NCBI RefSeq assembly: GCF_003054555.1
Contig: NZ_CP026304.1
Coordinates: forward strand, 6,262,001-6,326,000
Direction of reading: 5' to 3'
Source of the DNA: Streptomyces lunaelactis
Lineage (GTDB): Bacteria; Actinomycetota; Actinomycetes; Streptomycetales; Streptomycetaceae
Length of the DNA stretch: 64,000 bases
Shown: positions 59,117 to 64,000 of the stretch, one piece after another
Layout of the letters: each line of letters begins with the position of its first letter
Numbering within the stretch: the stretch's first letter is position 1
The notes under the pieces: model-generated
What the model was told of the DNA's origin: nothing
The model's input: only the letters and a program-made list of their open reading frames with translations
Database searches by the model: none
Program-made: the position numbers and the translations under genes

Positions 59117-59947
59117 CTAGTGGGAGCGGGCGGTGGGCCCTGACTGGCATTGAGGGCACCAGTAGGTGGGGCGTTCGCGGCTGCCGTCGCCCTGGTCGGC
59201 CTTGCTGACCGGGGTGCCGCAGCGCAGGCAGGGCAGGCCCTCGCGACCGTAGACATGGAGGCGGGGGCCGGGCTGACGGCCGGTGGTGGTGCCGCGGGCG
59301 GTGGCCGTGGTGCGGCGGTCGGGGCGGTTCTTGTTCGCTTCGAGGAGCCGGTGGGCGGTGCTGACGAGCCGTTCGGGGATGCCGGCGGGCAGCTCGCCGA
59401 TGGGCAGCCAGGGGGTCGCGCGGGCCAGGAAGGCGAGCTCCGACTTGTAGACATTTCCGATGCCCGCGAGGTTGCGCTGGTCGATGAGGGCCTCGCCGAG
59501 GGGGCGGGCGGGGTCGGCGAGCAGATTGGCCAGGGCGGTGCCCGGATCCCAGTCGGGGCCGAGCAGGTCGGGGCCGAGGTGCCCCACGGCCTGTTCCTCG
59601 TCGGCGGTACGCAGCAGTTCCAGGACGGGCAGGCGGTAGCCGACGGCGGTGTGTGCGGCGTTGCCGAGGATGGCGCGGATCTGGTGCGTGGGGCCGCCGC
59701 GCCAGCGCTCACCGGGGCCGTACACCTGCCAGGAGCCGTCCATACGGAGGTGGGAGTGGAGGGTGAGCCCGCCTTCGATACGGGTCAGGACGTGCTTGCC
59801 TCGCGGGGTGACGTCCAGGACGGTCCGGTCGGTGAGGTCCGCGGTGGCGAAACGCGGGACGCGCAGGTCGAACCGCGTCAGGGCGTGCCCCGCGAGGGCG
59901 GTGTGCAGGCGCTGGGCGGTCTGCCAGACGGTGTCTCCTTCGGGCAT
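59117..59947 (-). CDS. nei: Fpg/Nei family DNA glycosylase (endonuclease VIII type)
   Basis: This 276-aa base-excision repair enzyme removes oxidised pyrimidines in the Nei branch. After Met removal the catalytic Pro2 and Glu3 start the chain (MPEGDTVWQTAQ), which fixes the start at 59947. Lys51 (PRGKHVL) and the helix-two-turn-helix segment (LIDQRNLAGIGNVYKSELAF) follow. A C-terminal zinc finger has the ligands CLRCG and CPQCQ. The PEGDTVW start matches Nei2-type enzymes of actinobacteria rather than Fpg. It is followed on the same strand by the SDR gene and preceded by the Lhr helicase, another repair protein. Confidence 0.93.
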   Translation of the reverse strand: MPEGDTVWQTAQRLHTALAGHALTRFDLRVPRFATADLTDRTVLDVTPRGKHVLTRIEGGLTLHSHLRMDGSWQVYGPGERWRGGPTHQIRAILGNAAHTAVGYRLPVLELLRTADEEQAVGHLGPDLLGPDWDPGTALANLLADPARPLGEALIDQRNLAGIGNVYKSELAFLARATPWLPIGELPAGIPERLVSTAHRLLEANKNRPDRRTTATARGTTTGRQPGPRLHVYGREGLPCLRCGTPVSKADQGDGSRERPTYWCPQCQSGPTARSH

Positions 59948-60047
59948 GGCATCCATGATGCGGGACGCGGCGGGTCAGGGACCGGTGGACGGGGGGCCAT
60001 GCTCGCGGTCAGGGCCTGCCGGCCGGGCAGGTGTCAGCGGCTCGTCG

Positions 60048-63000
60048 TCAGGGGCGCAGGCGCAGCCCCCTGGGGGTGGCGTGGAAGCCCGCGATCTCCA
60101 GGGCACGGGCCAGTGGGGAGGTCAGCGCCGATATGCCGTTGGCGCGCTCCACCGTGACCGTGCCGAGCGCGCCCGCTCGGGCGGCCTGGGCCAGGGCTTC
60201 GGCCGCAGCGTGGAGGGCGGGGGAGTCCGGGTCGGTCGCCCAGGCCAGCAAGGTCTTGCCGCCGCGCTCCATGTACAGGGTGAGCTCGCCGTCGACGAGG
60301 ACGACCAGCGAGCCCGCCTTGCGGCCGGGTTTGTGGCCGGCGTCCGTCGGCGGCTCGGGCCAGGGCAGGGCTGCTCCGTACGCATTGGCGGGGTCGGCGG
60401 CGGCCAGCACCACGGCACGGGGCGCCGTGTGCTCATCGGCCCGGTCCCTCGCCGTTGCCGACGCGCGGAGGCGGTCGACCGCGCCGTCCATCGCGAACTG
60501 GGCAGCGCCGAGCCCCTCCACCACATAGCCGCGGCGCGCCTGCCCGCTGTCCTCGAAGGCGGAGAGGATGCGGTAGGTCGCGGAGAAACCGCCTTCCACG
60601 CCTTCGGCCGCCACAGCGCCCCGGGTCACCACCCCGTGGCGGTCCAGGAGCGTGCGGGCCAGGGCGTGTGCCCGGTGGGTCGGGTCGGGCTCGGGGGCGG
60701 GGAGCAGGGACCAGCGGCCGCTCACCGTCGGCGGTCCGGTGCGGGAGGCGGGGCGGGCGGCCGCGGTGAGGCTGCCGTACCGCCCGCGGGGGATCGTGCG
60801 CTTGGCGCGGTGGGCGGTGGAACCGGCGGTGCGGCCCGAGCCGAGCAGCGAACGGAGCGGGGCCAGAGTGTCGTTGGTGAGCCGGCCGGACCAGGCCAGG
60901 TCCCAGACGGCGTCGGCCAGTTGGGGATCGGTGGCGTCGGGGTGGGTGGTGGCCCGGACCTGGTCGGTGATCTGGCGGAAGAACAGTCCGTAGCCGGGGG
61001 AGAGCGCGCTGAGGACGGACTCGTGGAGCGCGGTGAGCTCCAGAGGGTGGGGCTGCGGCAGGAGCAGCGGGGCGGCGTCGGTGAGGTAGAGGGAGATCCA
61101 GCCGTCCTTGCCGGGCAGCGAGCCCGCTCCGGCCCACACGACCTCGCCCGTCGTGGTCAGTTCGTCGAGGAGGGCGGGGGTGTAGCCGGAGACGCGGGAC
61201 GGGAGGATCAGCTTCTCCAGGGCGGAGGCGGGGACCGCGGCTCCCTGGAGCTGTTCGACGGCGCGGGCCAGGCCGTCGATGCCGCGCAGGCTGTTGCTGC
61301 CCATGTGCTGCCACTGCGGGAGGAAGGTCGCGAGCGCGGCGGGCGGGACCGGCTCCAGCTCATGGCGCAGGGCGGCCAGCGAGCGGCGGCGCAGCCGGCG
61401 CAGTACGGTCGCGTCGCACCACTCCTGGCCGATGCCGGAGGGGTGGAACTCGCCCTGCACGACGCGCCCGTTCGCTGCGAGGCGGTGCAGGGCGCCGTCC
61501 GTGACGGCCGTGCCCAGGCCGAAGCGGGACGCCGCCTCGGTCGAGGTGAAGGGCCCGTGCGTACGCGCGAACCGGGCGAGGAGATCGCCGAGCGGGTCCT
61601 TGACCGGCTCGGTGAACGCCTCGGGTACGCCGACCGGGAGCGCTGTCCCCAGCGCGTCCCGGAGCCGGCCCGCGTCCTCGATCGCCGCCCAGTGCTCGGC
61701 GCCCGCGAGCCGGACCCGGATGGCCCGCCGCGATGCGGCCAGGTCCTGCGGCCACTGCGGATCGCCGCCGCGCTCGATCAACTCCGCGTCGGTGAGCGGG
61801 CCGAGCATCCGCAGCAGATCGGCGACACCCTCCGCGTCCTTGATCCGGCGGTCCTCGGTGAGCCACTGCAGCTCCCTCTCCAGCTCCGTGAGGACGTCGG
61901 CGTCGAGCAGCTCCCGCAGCTCGGCCTGGCCGAGGAGCTCGGCGAGGAGACGGGAGTCCAGGGAGAGGGCGGCGGCGCGGCGCTCGGCGAGGGGCGAGTC
62001 CCCCTCGTACAGGAACTGGGCGACGTAGCCGAAGAGCAGTGACCGCGCGAAGGGCGAGGGCTCGGGGGTGGTGACCTCGACCAGCCGGACCCGGCGGGAC
62101 TCGATGTCACCCATCAGCTCCGTGAGCCCGGGGACGTCGAAGACGTCCTGGAGGCATTCGCGGACCGCTTCGAGGACGATCGGGAACGACCCGAACTCGC
62201 TCGCCACCTGCAGCAGTTGGGCCGCGCGCTGACGCTGCTGCCAGAGCGGAGTGCGCTTGCCGGGGTTGCGGCGGGGAAGCAGCAGCGCACGTGCCGCGCA
62301 CTCGCGGAACCGGGAGGCGAAGAGCGCCGAGCCGCCCACCTGGTCGGTGACGATCTGATTGATCTCGCCCTTGTCGAAGACGGCGTCCGCCGCGCCGACC
62401 GGGGCCTGCTCGCTGTCGTACGTCGTGTCGAGATGAACCGGATCCTGGTCGAGGAGGTCAAGACCCATCAGATCCGCGTCGGGCAGCCGCAGTACGATCC
62501 CGTCGTCGGCATGCATGACCTGCGCGTCCATGCCGTACCGCTCGGCGAGCCGCGCACCGAGCGCCAGCGCCCACGGCGCGTGCACCTGGGCCCCGAAGGG
62601 GGAGTGGATCACCACCCGCCAGTCGCCCAGCTCGTCCCGGAAGCGCTCGACCAGGATCGTCCGGTCGTCGGGGACATGACCGCAGGCCCGGCGCTGCTCG
62701 TCGAGATAGGCCAGGACATTGTCGGCGGCCCAGGCGTCAAGACCGGCGGCCAGCAGGCGGAGACGGGCGTCCTCGGTGGTGAGGCCGCCGACCTCGCGGA
62801 GGAACGCGCCCACCGCTCGCCCCAACTCCAGTGGCCGGCCCAGCTGGTCGCCCTTCCAGAAGGGCAGCCGGCCGGGCACCCCGGGGGCGGGGGAGACCAG
62901 CACGCGGTCGCGGGTGATGTCCTCGATCCGCCAGGTGGTGGTGCCCAGGGTGAAGACATCGCCCACCCGGGACTCGTACACCATCTCCTCGTCGAGCTCG

Positions 63001-64000
63001 CCGACCCGGCCGCCGCCCTTCTTGGGGTCGGCTCCCGCGAGGAATACGCCGAAGAGGCCGCGGTCGGGGATCGTGCCGCCGGAGGTGACGGCGAGGCGCT
63101 GCGCACCCGGGCGGCCCGTGACCGTGCCCGCGACGCGGTCCCAGACCACGCGCGGGCGCAGTTCGGCGAAGGCGTCGGAGGGATAGCGTCCGGCGAGCAT
63201 GTCGAGGACAGCGGTGAAGGCCGACTCGGGGAGTGAGGCGAAGGGCGCCGCCCGGCGCGCCAGGGCCAGCAGATCGTCGACCTGCCAGGTGTCGAGGGCG
63301 ACCATGGCGACCAGCTGCTGGGCCAGCACGTCCAGCGGGTTGGACGGGATGCGCAGCGCTTCGATGGAGCCGGTGCGCATCCGCTCGGTGACCACGGCCG
63401 CCTGCACCAGATCGCCCCGGTACTTGGGGAAGACGACACCGGTCGAGACCGCGCCCACCTGGTGTCCGGCGCGGCCGACCCGCTGCAGACCGGAGGCGAC
63501 GGACGGCGGCGACTCGACCTGGACCACCAGGTCGACCGCGCCCATGTCGATGCCCAGCTCCAGGCTGGAGGTGGCCACGACGGCGGGCAGTCTGCCCGCC
63601 TTCAGGTCCTCCTCGACCAGGGCCCGCTGCTCCTTGGAGACCGAGCCGTGGTGCGCGCGGGCAAGGAGGGGCGGGGCGCCCTGCGCCGCCCCGGACTGCG
63701 CCATGATCTCGGCCGGTGGCGCGCCGTCGGGCATCGGCTGACCCGTGGCACGTTCGTACGCGATCTCGTTGAGGCGGTTGCACAACCGCTCGGCCAGGCG
63801 GCGGGAGTTGGCGAAGACGATCGTGGAGCGGTGCGCCTGGACGAGATCGGCGATGCGCTCCTCGACATGCGGCCAGATCGAGGGTTTCTCGGCACTGTCC
63901 GCCGAGGTCTCGGACGCGGGTGAGCCGCCGAGCTCGCCCAGATCCTCGACCGGTACGACCACCGACAGGTCGAACTCCTTGTCCGAGCGCGGCTGGACGA
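60048..64000 (-). CDS. lhr: Large Lhr-type DEAD/DEAH helicase (N-terminus beyond window)
   Basis: About 1317 residues are visible and the frame is still open at the window edge, so the N-terminal Walker A and DEAD motifs are outside. The visible start (DKEFDLSVVVPVEDLGELGG) continues into the second RecA lobe: TIVFANSRRLAERLCNRLNE, HHGSVSKEQRALVEEDLKAG, VATSSLELGIDMGAVDLVVQ, and the arginine finger motif SGLQRVGRAGHQ. The winged-helix and Lhr core domains follow, then the long C-terminal extension (winged-helix arrays) of Lhr-L proteins. Lhr translocates on single-stranded DNA and unwinds DNA/RNA hybrids; in actinobacteria it belongs to a DNA-damage regulon. The nei gene lies 100 bases downstream. 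Confidence 0.93.
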   Translation of the reverse strand, partial: VQPRSDKEFDLSVVVPVEDLGELGGSPASETSADSAEKPSIWPHVEERIADLVQAHRSTIVFANSRRLAERLCNRLNEIAYERATGQPMPDGAPPAEIMAQSGAAQGAPPLLARAHHGSVSKEQRALVEEDLKAGRLPAVVATSSLELGIDMGAVDLVVQVESPPSVASGLQRVGRAGHQVGAVSTGVVFPKYRGDLVQAAVVTERMRTGSIEALRIPSNPLDVLAQQLVAMVALDTWQVDDLLALARRAAPFASLPESAFTAVLDMLAGRYPSDAFAELRPRVVWDRVAGTVTGRPGAQRLAVTSGGTIPDRGLFGVFLAGADPKKGGGRVGELDEEMVYESRVGDVFTLGTTTWRIEDITRDRVLVSPAPGVPGRLPFWKGDQLGRPLELGRAVGAFLREVGGLTTEDARLRLLAAGLDAWAADNVLAYLDEQRRACGHVPDDRTILVERFRDELGDWRVVIHSPFGAQVHAPWALALGARLAERYGMDAQVMHADDGIVLRLPDADLMGLDLLDQDPVHLDTTYDSEQAPVGAADAVFDKGEINQIVTDQVGGSALFASRFRECAARALLLPRRNPGKRTPLWQQRQRAAQLLQVASEFGSFPIVLEAVRECLQDVFDVPGLTELMGDIESRRVRLVEVTTPEPSPFARSLLFGYVAQFLYEGDSPLAERRAAALSLDSRLLAELLGQAELRELLDADVLTELERELQWLTEDRRIKDAEGVADLLRMLGPLTDAELIERGGDPQWPQDLAASRRAIRVRLAGAEHWAAIEDAGRLRDALGTALPVGVPEAFTEPVKDPLGDLLARFARTHGPFTSTEAASRFGLGTAVTDGALHRLAANGRVVQGEFHPSGIGQEWCDATVLRRLRRRSLAALRHELEPVPPAALATFLPQWQHMGSNSLRGIDGLARAVEQLQGAAVPASALEKLILPSRVSGYTPALLDELTTTGEVVWAGAGSLPGKDGWISLYLTDAAPLLLPQPHPLELTALHESVLSALSPGYGLFFRQITDQVRATTHPDATDPQLADAVWDLAWSGRLTNDTLAPLRSLLGSGRTAGSTAHRAKRTIPRGRYGSLTAAARPASRTGPPTVSGRWSLLPAPEPDPTHRAHALARTLLDRHGVVTRGAVAAEGVEGGFSATYRILSAFEDSGQARRGYVVEGLGAAQFAMDGAVDRLRASATARDRADEHTAPRAVVLAAADPANAYGAALPWPEPPTDAGHKPGRKAGSLVVLVDGELTLYMERGGKTLLAWATDPDSPALHAAAEALAQAARAGALGTVTVERANGISALTSPLARALEIAGFHATPRGLRLRP

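Overview
The window reads as a stretch of Streptomyces chromosome (or a very close actinomycete). GC content is high, GTG starts and Shine-Dalgarno sites are common, the rrn operon has no tRNA in its spacer, and the gene order rpsO-pnp-M16 protease-dapB-thyX-dapA-RNase J and ftsK-rimO-pgsA-cinA-clgR is the one I recall for Streptomyces core chromosomes. I could run no searches; names rest on motifs, length and neighbours.

Region 1 (1-24480) is an ESX / type VII secretion locus. It holds eccE (minus strand, cut by the left edge), eccB, a mycosin protease, two helical substrate-like proteins (one with a C-terminal YxxxD motif), a second mycosin, a pair of WXG100 proteins, and a run of three kinase-like genes: one pseudokinase, then two apparently active Ser/Thr kinases with a membrane anchor and a beta-propeller sensor. 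Next come a truncated copy of the 3' end of the large substrate gene and an IS701-type transposase remnant. A minus-strand block follows: a lipoprotein, a 754-aa WXG-headed protein, its probable partner, a small leftover reading frame, and eccC. Divergent eccD closes the locus.

Region 2 (24481-34846) is core metabolism and RNA turnover: rpsO-pnp, an M16 zinc protease overlapping pnp, dapB, small membrane proteins, thyX, dapA and RNase J (TTG start). Several strong hairpins separate the transcription units.

Region 3 (34847-40742) is a complete rrn operon (16S-23S-5S) with a long leader and a U-tailed terminator, followed by tRNA-Thr(GGT) and a perfect 16-bp hairpin.

Region 4 (40752-50086) is signalling: a SpoIIE-type phosphatase with an anti-sigma-like ATPase, PAS and GAF domains faces a giant hybrid histidine kinase with ten exact 276-bp HAMP repeats. 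A response regulator without an output domain follows. The kinase and regulator match the OsaA/OsaB pair of Streptomyces.

Region 5 (50202-64000) is ftsK, a RodZ-like HTH membrane protein, rimO, pgsA, cinA (C-terminal domain only), clgR and dps. On the minus strand are an SDR oxidoreductase, an endonuclease VIII-like glycosylase and a large Lhr helicase that runs off the right edge.

The most unusual material is in region 1: duplicated mycosins, a pseudokinase beside two propeller-bearing kinases, and a scar where a substrate-gene copy was cut just before its export motif and joined to a broken transposase.
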